Assembly (NCBI RefSeq): GCF_036194065.1
Contig: NZ_CP108095.1
Location: 558,001-622,000, forward strand
Length of the DNA: 64,000 bases
Direction: 5' to 3'
From: Streptomyces sp. NBC_00239
GTDB lineage: Bacteria; Actinomycetota; Actinomycetes; Streptomycetales; Streptomycetaceae
Positions 42,862 to 49,746 of this stretch are shown piece by piece. The first letter of the stretch is position 1. Every line of letters starts with the position of its first letter. The notes beneath the pieces were generated by a model. It saw nothing but the letters and a program-made list of their open reading frames with translations. It made no database searches and was not told the origin of the DNA. Both the position numbers and the translations under genes were made by a program.

Positions 42862-42878
42862 CTATCGATTGTCGATAG
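42862..42878. promoter_or_regulatory. XRE operator, copy 2
   Basis: A 17-bp inverted repeat CTATCGATTGTCGATAG whose centre lies 21 bases (two helical turns) from copy 1, so two dimers could bind the same face. Confidence 0.65.
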
Positions 42879-43197
42879 GCAAGGCAAGGGCTGAGACGGC
42901 AGATGGGCTGCGGCTTCACGTCGGGGAGGATCCGCAGCCCGTGGCTGCTCTCACGCAACCCGGGTGCGATCGCCACCCGGCGCAGAGTAGGTTCGAGGGT
43001 ACGGGGCGCGGCCTTGGCCATCAGGGCCGCGACGGGGGCCGCGCCCCGACACCGCTCTCCGCGGCGCCGCAGGGCTTGCCCGTGCCCGCACCCGTGATCT
43101 TCAGGGGCCCCGGACGCCCTGCAGCCGCATCCCTCCCCTCCCCATCTGCGGCCTTGGGCGGGCACGCGCAGCGCCCCTGCGTGGTCGCAGCAGGGGC
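42879..43197. other. Gap without recognisable gene
   Basis: About 320 bases upstream of the DUF2975 operators. No convincing coding frame. It ends with a short hairpin (43173-43180 with 43190-43197, 8 bp, 9-base loop) immediately after the stop of the truncated minus-strand gene described next, so this was that gene's terminator. Confidence 0.45.
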
Positions 43198-43352
43198 TCA
43201 ACGGCCGCGGTACGGGCGTGCGTGGGCGTGGGACTCGGCGGTGCGCTTCAGGTCGCTCAGCCATGATTCGAGGCCCTGGCGGAGGATGGCGGTCGCGGTG
43301 GGGACGTCGGCGTCGACCTGGGGGCCGGTGCGGGTCTCCTCGACATGATGCA
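43198..43352 (-). pseudogene. 3' remnant of a minus-strand gene, possibly SRPBCC-like
   Basis: A minus-strand frame reads VVHHVEETRTGPQVDADVPT and QGLESWLSDLKRTAESHAHA, then PYRGR and TGA at 43198-43200, directly followed by a hairpin. This looks like the last 50 residues of a real protein; the style (HHVEET, LRQGLESWLSDLK) recalls the C-terminal helix of SRPBCC/polyketide-cyclase-like proteins, but that is tentative. No start codon or N-terminal part remains; the sequence changes character at about 43350. Confidence 0.45.
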
Positions 43353-43358
43353 CTACGC

Positions 43359-43772
43359 CTGGCGGGTCTGAAGAAGGAGCTGTCCGCCGACAAGGTGCCC
43401 GCCTTCAAGCCCGCCACGGGCCAGTCGGCGGTCGACATCTGCTGGCAGCACACCGACGCGAACGGCACGTTCGACTCCGCCGCATCCGTCGCCGCCGCCT
43501 CCCGGCTGGTCACCGCCCTCGGCATCGACAGGACGAACAAGGTGGCGCCGTCGCTCCACACCCTGCACACTCCGCGCCTCGCGATCGACATGACCACCAC
43601 GTGGACCGCGCCCAGCATCACGATCACCGACAAGACCGGTACGCGCGTGAAGATCACGACCACCCCGCGCACCGGCCTGAACACCAAGCTCATCGCGGTG
43701 GGCAAGACCTACGGGGTGATCCACTTCCTGCAGGCCGCCAAGGACAAGAACCACTGGTCTTCCACCGGACGC
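43359..43772 (+). pseudogene. C-terminal remnant of an M15 peptidase-like protein
   Basis: A plus-strand frame begins abruptly (LAGLKKELSADKVPAFKP) and contains QSAVDICWQHTDANGTF, SLHTLHTPRLAIDMTTTW and GVIHFLQAAKDKNHWSSTGR. The S-x-H-x-x-x-x-A-I-D-M and HWS-x-x-G-R spacing resembles D-Ala-D-Ala carboxypeptidase-like (M15/VanY) zinc domains. There is no start codon or RBS and no stop after the domain end. The 5' part is lost at the same point (about 43350) where the neighbouring minus-strand gene loses its 5' part. Confidence 0.45.
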
Positions 43773-43850
43773 CGAGCACCCGTCAGTCCCACGACGGCCC
43801 CCGGGCCGTCGCCACGCCGCGCCTCGTGCCACCGCGCACGGGGCCGGCGA

Positions 43851-43886
43851 GTACGGCGTCCCGCCGCTCCCGGCGGGGCGCCGTAC
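43851..43886 (-). terminator. Terminator of the epimerase-hydrolase gene
   Basis: A 16-bp stem with one G-U pair (43851-43866 with 43871-43886) and 4-base loop, 115 bases beyond the stop at 44002. The 230 bases around it hold no gene. Confidence 0.7.
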
Positions 43887-44001
43887 CGGCTTATCGGGGG
43901 CCGACCGGGCGGGCCCGCAGTGGCTCCACCGCTCGTGCCACCCGGGCGAACCGCTCCTTCCCCGGCCGGGCTCACAGCGGACGCGTGCTTGCGGGCCCCG
44001 G

Positions 44002-45687
44002 TCATCCGCCGGTCGGAGCGGGGGCAGCGCCGAGGCGTCGGGCGAGCTGGGAGGGGTGGGTCAGTTGGGGGTAGTGCCCGGCGCCGGCGATCTCGGCGAC
44101 CGGGTGGTCGACGGGTTCGACCAGCGGGTCGGCCGAGCCCACGACGATGCGCACCGGGACGGTCACCCGGTCCAGCAGCGCCCGCGTCTTTCGTCGTTCG
44201 GCGACGTCGGTGCGCACGGCCGCGGTCACCCGGCGCGCCACTCCGCGACGGCGCAGGTCCGCTGCGGCGCTCTCCACCTCGGGCCCCTCGGGGACACCGA
44301 GCACCCGCGCCAGCTGCGCGGCGGACATGCGGCGCATCATCGGCGCGGCCAGGGCCGAGCGGGTGAGCCGGGGGGCGGGGGCCTGGAGGAACGCCGGGGA
44401 AATGAGGACGAGACCGCCGATGCGGTCCGGATGATCGACGGCGAAGCGCAGCGCGGGTCCGCAGGCCAGGGAGTGCGCGATCAGCGTGGGGCGGCTCTTC
44501 ACCGGGCTCAGCAGGTCGGCCAGCCATGCATCCGCCGGCCGGGTCGTGGGGGCCGAGCGGCCCAGGCCCGGCAGGTCGGGGGCGAGGACCGGGCCGGTGA
44601 GGTGGGCGGCGAGGGGTGCCCAGAGGTCGGCGTTCATCGGCAGGCCGTGCAGCAGGACGTGGTCGGGGCGGTGCCGCTCCCCGCTCACCCAGGTGCGGCT
44701 GCCCGCCACGGCGTGGAAGCCGTACGGGCTCAGCCAGGGCGATGCGGCGCCGAAGCGGGCGGCCACGAGGTCGTCGGCCCACGCGCGCAGGACGTCGGCG
44801 GCCGGGGGCATGTCCAGACCGGCGCGCGCGGCGAAGGCGTGGGCGGAGGCGGTCGGGTAGCGGTCGGACGACAGGAAGGCCAGCGTTTCGGGATCGGCGC
44901 CGGTCAGCTTGCGCGGCAGGCGCCGCAGCAGGCCGACGGGGACGGTCCGGCGGGGTGCGCGTACGCCCGTGTGGTCGGCGATCGTACGGATCAGCTCGGG
45001 CAGGAGGGGCGTGTTGTCGTCGAGGACCCAGTAGTGCTCGCCCGCGGGCGCTTCGGGGACCTCTGCCAGGAACCGCACGAAGTAGTCGATGGAGGCGATC
45101 GGCAGGAAGGTGTCGGGGCCGCCGGGCAGCGCGGGGAGCCGGCCCTTCCACAGGTCCTCGACGAGGGCGCCCAGGCCGATGTACTGGCCCGGCCCGATCA
45201 CGGTGCTGGGGTTGGCGATGGTCAGCGGGACGTCCAGTGCGCGGGCCCGGGCGCGCACCGCGAGATCACCCTCAGTCTTCGAGGCCTCGTAGGCGCCCAG
45301 CCCGGCGTAGTCGGGGTCGCCTTCGGTCCCGCTCACCCGGTACCCGCTGATGTGCACCAGCCGCCGCAGACCGGGGAGCGCGGCCGCCCATTCGAGCACG
45401 TTGAGGGCGCCCGTGACGTTGGTCGCCCGCGCCTCCTCCACGCCGAGGCCGAAGGCGAAGCGGGCGGCGGCGTTGTAGACGTCGCGTACCTCGGGCAGCC
45501 CTGAAAGCGGTCGGGTGATGTCGGCGGTGACGATCTCCAGCCGGCGGGTGTCCACTCCCTGCGAGGTCAGCCAGGGGGTGAGGGTGTCGTTGCGTACTGC
45601 CGCCGCCACCCGTTGGCCCCGGGCGAGCAGTTCGGCGACGAGGGAGCGGCCGATGAAGCCGGTCGCGCCGAAGACGATCGCGTCCAC
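44002..45687 (-). CDS. Fusion of NAD-dependent epimerase/dehydratase and alpha/beta hydrolase
   Basis: 561 residues. Residues 1-about 310 form an extended SDR: GATGFIG (7-13), active-site Y-x-x-x-K in YEASK, and HISGY with the catalytic Ser region. Residues about 330-561 form an alpha/beta hydrolase: oxyanion HGLP (HVLLHGLPMN), nucleophile in HSLACG, acid in GSADPLVEP and final His in GAGHYPQL. One protein carrying a redox/epimerase step and a hydrolase step suggests two consecutive reactions on one substrate (inference). Its promoter has a TetR operator, TAGATCGGTCTA, matching the one before the neighbouring TetR gene. Confidence 0.9.
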   Translation of the reverse strand: MDAIVFGATGFIGRSLVAELLARGQRVAAAVRNDTLTPWLTSQGVDTRRLEIVTADITRPLSGLPEVRDVYNAAARFAFGLGVEEARATNVTGALNVLEWAAALPGLRRLVHISGYRVSGTEGDPDYAGLGAYEASKTEGDLAVRARARALDVPLTIANPSTVIGPGQYIGLGALVEDLWKGRLPALPGGPDTFLPIASIDYFVRFLAEVPEAPAGEHYWVLDDNTPLLPELIRTIADHTGVRAPRRTVPVGLLRRLPRKLTGADPETLAFLSSDRYPTASAHAFAARAGLDMPPAADVLRAWADDLVAARFGAASPWLSPYGFHAVAGSRTWVSGERHRPDHVLLHGLPMNADLWAPLAAHLTGPVLAPDLPGLGRSAPTTRPADAWLADLLSPVKSRPTLIAHSLACGPALRFAVDHPDRIGGLVLISPAFLQAPAPRLTRSALAAPMMRRMSAAQLARVLGVPEGPEVESAAADLRRRGVARRVTAAVRTDVAERRKTRALLDRVTVPVRIVVGSADPLVEPVDHPVAEIAGAGHYPQLTHPSQLARRLGAAPAPTGG

Positions 45688-45700
45688 GGAGACTCCTTAA

Positions 45701-45712
45701 TAGATCGGTCTA
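45701..45712. promoter_or_regulatory. TetR operator upstream of the fusion gene
   Basis: TAGATCGGTCTA, 14 bases before the ATG. It is the exact reverse complement of the site at 46327-46338 and is followed by the same CATATT sequence. Confidence 0.7.
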
Positions 45713-45734
45713 CATATTTTTAGGGCCGAAAAGA

Positions 45735-45755
45735 GGCCCGCCGGTCCGGCGGGCC
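45735..45755 (-). terminator. Short hairpin after the TetR gene
   Basis: GGCCCGC (45735-45741) pairs with GCGGGCC (45749-45755), and the stem can extend inward; it lies 3 bases beyond the TetR stop. Confidence 0.5.
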
Positions 45756-45758
45756 GTG

Positions 45759-46316
45759 TCAGCTCAGCAGGGTGCCGATCTGGCGGGAGACGCTGTCCAG
45801 CGGCCCCCTGCTGCGGTGCGCGCGGGCCAGCAGCAGCGCCCCCTCCACCAGGGCCAGGATCGTGACCGCGAGGTCCTCGGCGTCCGGACGGCCGTCCAGT
45901 CGCGCACGCAGGGCCTCCTGCCACGAGGCATAGACCTCCGAGCACGCCTCCTGGAGCGGGTCGCTGGTGGCGGCCATCTCCAGCGCCACGGTGGCCACCG
46001 GGCACCCCTTGCGCCAGCCCGACTCCTCCAGCCGGTCGCCCAGGTGCCGCAGCACCCCGTCGACGAACTCCGCGACGGACGCACTCGAGTCGGACAGGCC
46101 CCCCAGGGCATCCCCTATCGCCTGCCCGGCCCGGCGGACGGACTCCCCCACCAACTGGTCCTTGCCGCCGGGAAAGTGGAAGTAGAGCGAGCCGCGGGGC
46201 GCGCCGCTGGCCGCGATCACCTGGTTGAGTCCGGCACTGAAGTACCCCCCGGTCTCGACCAACTCCTGCGTCGCGTCCAGCAGTCGGTCCCGCGTCTCGG
46301 TGCCCTTCTGTCCCAT
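45759..46316 (-). CDS. TetR/AcrR family regulator
   Basis: 185 residues. HTH TRDRLLDATQELVETGGYFS / GLNQVIAASGAPRGSLYFHFPGGKDQL, of the YxaF/LmrA type (TetR_C_16-like region with CPVATVALEMAA). Such proteins repress neighbouring oxidoreductase or efflux genes. The 12-bp motif TAGAYCGRTCTA occurs once before this gene and once before the downstream epimerase-hydrolase fusion, so it should control both. Confidence 0.92.
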   Translation of the reverse strand: MGQKGTETRDRLLDATQELVETGGYFSAGLNQVIAASGAPRGSLYFHFPGGKDQLVGESVRRAGQAIGDALGGLSDSSASVAEFVDGVLRHLGDRLEESGWRKGCPVATVALEMAATSDPLQEACSEVYASWQEALRARLDGRPDAEDLAVTILALVEGALLLARAHRSRGPLDSVSRQIGTLLS

Positions 46317-46326
46317 GGAGCGAGAC

Positions 46327-46338
46327 TAGACCGATCTA
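46327..46338. promoter_or_regulatory. TetR autoregulatory operator
   Basis: TAGACCGATCTA, 11 bases upstream of the TetR ATG, reverse complement of the site at 45701-45712. Confidence 0.7.
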
Positions 46339-46376
46339 CATATTCTTTCAACCGCCCACGCCCCGGCGGGCGGTCG

Positions 46377-46790
46377 TCAGCCCTCCGGGAACTCGTACTC
46401 GAAGGTGTACGCGACCGACTCGGGGCTGTGCGGGGAGAAGAAGTGGCCGGTGCCGCGCAGGCCGGTCAACTCGCCGGTGCCGGAGCCCGGTACGACCTCG
46501 ATGGTGCAGTGGGTGCCCTGCGCGTCGAAGGTGCCGTGCTCGGAGAGCACGAAGGCGCCCTTGCGGCCGTCGAGGGTGCCGGCGAGGAGTTCCAGGCCGG
46601 CGAAGGCGCCCGAGGTCTCGCCGAGGTAGGTCAGGGTGTAGCGGCAGTGGGTGCCGACGGCCTCGATGCCGCCGGTGAACGTGTTCCGGACCGAGGCCTC
46701 GGCCAGCCGGGGCAGGGCGTCGGCCGGGCCGACCGGCCCCTCCGTCCAGTCCGCGAACCGGAACCGGCCGGTCGTCTGCACGCTGCTCAT
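46377..46790 (-). CDS. DUF3224 protein
   Basis: A 137-residue single-domain beta-barrel-like protein of the DUF3224 family (segments GTHCRYTLTYLGETSGAF, GLELLAGTLDGRKGAFVL and GTFDAQGTHCTIEVVPGSGT). Cytosolic, function unknown. AAGGAGG precedes the ATG, an unusually strong RBS. It is divergent from a WYL-domain regulator, an arrangement seen repeatedly for DUF3224, so that regulator probably controls it. Confidence 0.88.
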   Translation of the reverse strand: MSSVQTTGRFRFADWTEGPVGPADALPRLAEASVRNTFTGGIEAVGTHCRYTLTYLGETSGAFAGLELLAGTLDGRKGAFVLSEHGTFDAQGTHCTIEVVPGSGTGELTGLRGTGHFFSPHSPESVAYTFEYEFPEG

Positions 46791-46867
46791 GGGTGCCTCC
46801 TTGGTGGGCGGGGTCGAGGGCACCCATCCTCGAACCGGTACCTGCCACCTTGTGTCATATATAGAGC

Positions 46868-47854
46868 ATGCGTGCCGACCGACTCCTCACCCTTCTCCTG
46901 CTGCTCCAGAACCGCGGCCGGCTGACGGCGCGTGAACTGGCCGCCGAGCTGGAGGTGTCCGTGCGTACGGTGCACCGGGACGTCGAGGCGCTGGGCGCCG
47001 CGGGCATCCCGGTGTGCGCGGACCGCGGGCCGGCGGGCGGGTACCGGCTGCTGGACGGCTACCGGACCCGGCTGACCGGGCTCACCGGCACGGAGGCGGA
47101 CTCACTGCTGTTCGTCGGGGCACCCGGCCCGGCGACGGACCTGGGGCTCGGGGCCGACCTCGCCACGGCGCGGCTCAAGCTGGAGGCGGCGCTCCCGGCG
47201 GCACTGGCGGGGCGGGTACGCCGGGTCCAGGACCGGTTCCACCTCGACGCCCCGGCCTGGTTCCGGGAAGCCGACCCGGTCCCCCACCTCGCCGCGATCG
47301 CGCAGGCGGTGTGGGACCAGCGCGCGGTACGGACGGACTACCGGCGGTGGCGCGGCGAGGTGCGGCGCGAGCTCCACCCGCTGGGGCTCGTCCTCAAGGG
47401 CGGCTCCTGGTACCTGGTGGCGCGGGCCGACGGCGCCGAAGACCCGCGCACCTACCGGGTCTCCCGCTTCCGGACGGTGGACGTGCTGCCCGCTGCGTTC
47501 GACCGTCCGGAGGGGTTCGATCTGGCGGTGTACTGGCAGGAGTCCGCTCGGCGCATGGAGGCCGCGTGCCTGCACCAGACGGCACTGTTGCGCCTGTCAC
47601 CGCGAGCGCAGCAGCTCCTGCCGATGCAGTTCGGCTCGGCGGGCGCCCGGGCACTGGCCGGGGCCGGCGGTCCGGACGCGGACGGGTGGGTGGAGGCGGA
47701 GCTGGAGGTGGAACACGACCAGGTCGCGGTCGGCGACCTCCTCCGCCTCGGACCCGAGGTCGAGGTGCTCCGTCCGCCCGGGCTCCGCACGGCCGTCGGG
47801 CAGGCGGTCGCGGCACTGGCCGAGGTGTACGGGCTCCCCGCACCCCGGCCGTAG
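46868..47854 (+). CDS. YafY-type WYL-domain transcriptional regulator
   Basis: 328 residues. N-terminal HTH_11 (MRADRLLTLLLLLQNRGRLT, then ELEVSVRTVHRDVEAL), WYL domain (about 130-215, LHPLGLVLKGGSWYLVARAD) and a C-terminal WCX-like extension. It probably controls the divergent DUF3224 gene. The 77-base gap has TATATA about 5 bases before the ATG and no RBS, so the mRNA may be leaderless. Confidence 0.92.
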   Translation: MRADRLLTLLLLLQNRGRLTARELAAELEVSVRTVHRDVEALGAAGIPVCADRGPAGGYRLLDGYRTRLTGLTGTEADSLLFVGAPGPATDLGLGADLATARLKLEAALPAALAGRVRRVQDRFHLDAPAWFREADPVPHLAAIAQAVWDQRAVRTDYRRWRGEVRRELHPLGLVLKGGSWYLVARADGAEDPRTYRVSRFRTVDVLPAAFDRPEGFDLAVYWQESARRMEAACLHQTALLRLSPRAQQLLPMQFGSAGARALAGAGGPDADGWVEAELEVEHDQVAVGDLLRLGPEVEVLRPPGLRTAVGQAVAALAEVYGLPAPRP

Positions 47855-47994
47855 CGCGTCCGGCCGCTGCGGCGCGCGCCGTTGCCGGAGACCGAGGCCC
47901 ACCGCTCCGGAGGAGGTTCCGTACGATCACCGGCAGCGCGTACGTCGTCCGCACAGGGGGTGCGGCCTGCGCCGGAGCAAGGGGGAACACGTCG

Positions 47995-48408
47995 ATGTGG
48001 CCACGGGTGAAGGGCATGCGGGCGCTGGAGCTCGGGTCGGTCGGGGCGATGCGCGAGCGGCTGAACTCGCTCGTCCTGGCCGGCGAGAAGTTGGCGACGA
48101 CCGGGCTCTTCGAGGAGTACCGGACGGAGACCGAAGGCCTGGAGTACGTCGGGGAGCAGCTGGCGCTCCTGGACAACTCGGGCGAGTGGACCGCGACCGT
48201 CGAGATCACCGGGGTGGAGGTCACTTCCTTCGGCGAGGTGACGTGGGCGCACGCGGCGGCCGAAGGCGAGGGTGACGCCTCGCTCGCGGAGTGGCGCGCC
48301 GGCCACCAGCGCTTCTGGGCCGAGGGCGGCACCCCGGTCGAGGACGGGACCGCCGTGGTGTGTCTGACGTTCCGCCTCGTCGAGACCGCTGCGCCCGCGG
48401 CCGGCTGA
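47995..48408 (+). CDS. ASCH domain protein
   Basis: A 137-residue ASCH-fold protein (PUA-like; members bind or process RNA or modified nucleosides). Typical features are LNSLVLAGEKLATTGLFEEY, ALLDNSGEWTATVEITGVEV, EVTWAHAAAEGEGD and the EWRAGHQRFW motif near the end. ATG 47995 follows GGGGGAAC; ATG 48016 is an alternative that better fits the domain start. It stands alone after the WYL regulator. Confidence 0.85.
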   Translation: MWPRVKGMRALELGSVGAMRERLNSLVLAGEKLATTGLFEEYRTETEGLEYVGEQLALLDNSGEWTATVEITGVEVTSFGEVTWAHAAAEGEGDASLAEWRAGHQRFWAEGGTPVEDGTAVVCLTFRLVETAAPAAG

Positions 48409-48899
48409 CACCGCTTCGGGCCCCGGCCCGGAGACGGTCTCAAGATTCCTGTGTCATATGCCTGCCGCTGTGCCCCCGCCGGGTCTACCGTGGCGGCACC
48501 GGACACCTCCGCCCGGAGCGGCGCCCCTCCCCACCTCCCTCGTGGAGGGGCGCCGTACACCGGCCGGACCCGTCCCGTTTCGCCCCCCTCCTCTTCGCCT
48601 CCACGGTGCTGCTGGTGCTGACGGGACACGCCGCCTCGCGCGTGCGCCGCGCCGCGCCGAAGTACCCCGCTTGCTGGTGGTGAGCCCGCGGCGGCACGCC
48701 GGTCGGGGGCGTGCCGGTCGGGGGAAGCCCCCGGAGCCGGTCCTCGCCGCCTGGCCTTGCGGTGGTCGGCGACCCCGAGACGTCCGACGCGGCCGGACGC
48801 GGCGCTCTACCCGGGCACGCCGGCGGTCGGCATACTCGCTCGCGTGACGCCCCGGCACCTCTCCCCCGCACGACCTGCAAGGCAAGGAGAACCCGACCG
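48409..48899. other. Gap with one hairpin
   Basis: About 490 bases without a gene. A 12-bp stem (48519-48530 with 48544-48555, 13-base loop) may end the ASCH transcript. The right end carries the RBS AAGGAGA of the next gene. Confidence 0.45.
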
Positions 48900-49604
48900 A
48901 TGGACTCGCTGAAGCTGCACCTCGCGTACCTCGATCTCACGACCCCCCACGTGGCGGACGCGCTCCTGCGCCTGGGCCTACCCGTCCGGCAGGCACCCTC
49001 GACCGTACGGCCGTTGTGGGAGGGGGTGCACGTGGTCGGCCGGGCTCTGCCCGCACGCCACCACGGCAGCGTGGACGTGTTCCTGGAGGCCATCGAGCAC
49101 GCCGAAGCCGGTGACGTCCTCGTGGTCGACAACGCCGGACGTGACGACGAGGCGTGCGTGGGGGATCTCGTCACCCTCGAAGCCGAACGCGCCGGGCTCG
49201 CCGGCATCGTGATCTGGGGACTGCACCGCGACACCCACGAGCTGCGCGGCATCCGCCTGCCCGTGTTCAGCCAGGGCGCCTTGCCCGCCGGCCCGCAACG
49301 GCTCGATCCGCAGGGACCCGACTCCCTTGCCACCGCCCGGTTCGGCAGCGCGGAAGTCACCCGCGGCGACTTCGTGTTCGGTGACGAGGACGGCGTGCTC
49401 TTCCTGCCCCTCGACCGTGCCGCCGAGATCGCCGCGCAGGCGACCCGGATCCGCGACACCGAACGCCACCAAGCCGCCCGGATGCGGTTCGGTACCAGCC
49501 TCCGCGACCAGGTCCGCTTCGCCGACTACCGGGCCGCGCGTGACCGGGACGGCACGACGTTCCGCGAGCACCTGCGTTCCATCGGCGGAGCCGTCGAGGA
49601 ATAG
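48900..49604 (+). CDS. RraA-like / HMG aldolase-family protein
   Basis: 234 residues of the RraA-like superfamily: VADALLRLGLPVR, GDVLVVDNAGRDDEACVGDLVTLEAERAG-type core (given in parts), GLAGIVIWGLHRDTHEL and GDFVFGDEDGVLFLP. The superfamily includes 4-hydroxy-4-methyl-2-oxoglutarate/oxaloacetate aldolases and the RNase E inhibitor RraA. The usual GG-x-x-R-D core is modified here, so catalytic status is uncertain. AAGGAGA lies 9 bases before the ATG. Confidence 0.85.
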   Translation: MDSLKLHLAYLDLTTPHVADALLRLGLPVRQAPSTVRPLWEGVHVVGRALPARHHGSVDVFLEAIEHAEAGDVLVVDNAGRDDEACVGDLVTLEAERAGLAGIVIWGLHRDTHELRGIRLPVFSQGALPAGPQRLDPQGPDSLATARFGSAEVTRGDFVFGDEDGVLFLPLDRAAEIAAQATRIRDTERHQAARMRFGTSLRDQVRFADYRAARDRDGTTFREHLRSIGGAVEE

Positions 49605-49746
49605 GCCCGCTGCCGTCAGGGCGTTCGGCCGTGATCGGTATTTCCCCCGGCCGTACAACCGTTGGTGCGCCTGTGGTGTCAAACCCCCGACCGGCAATTG
49701 ATCATCAGTGCGAGCAACACGCTCGACGGGGAAGGGACATCACCAC

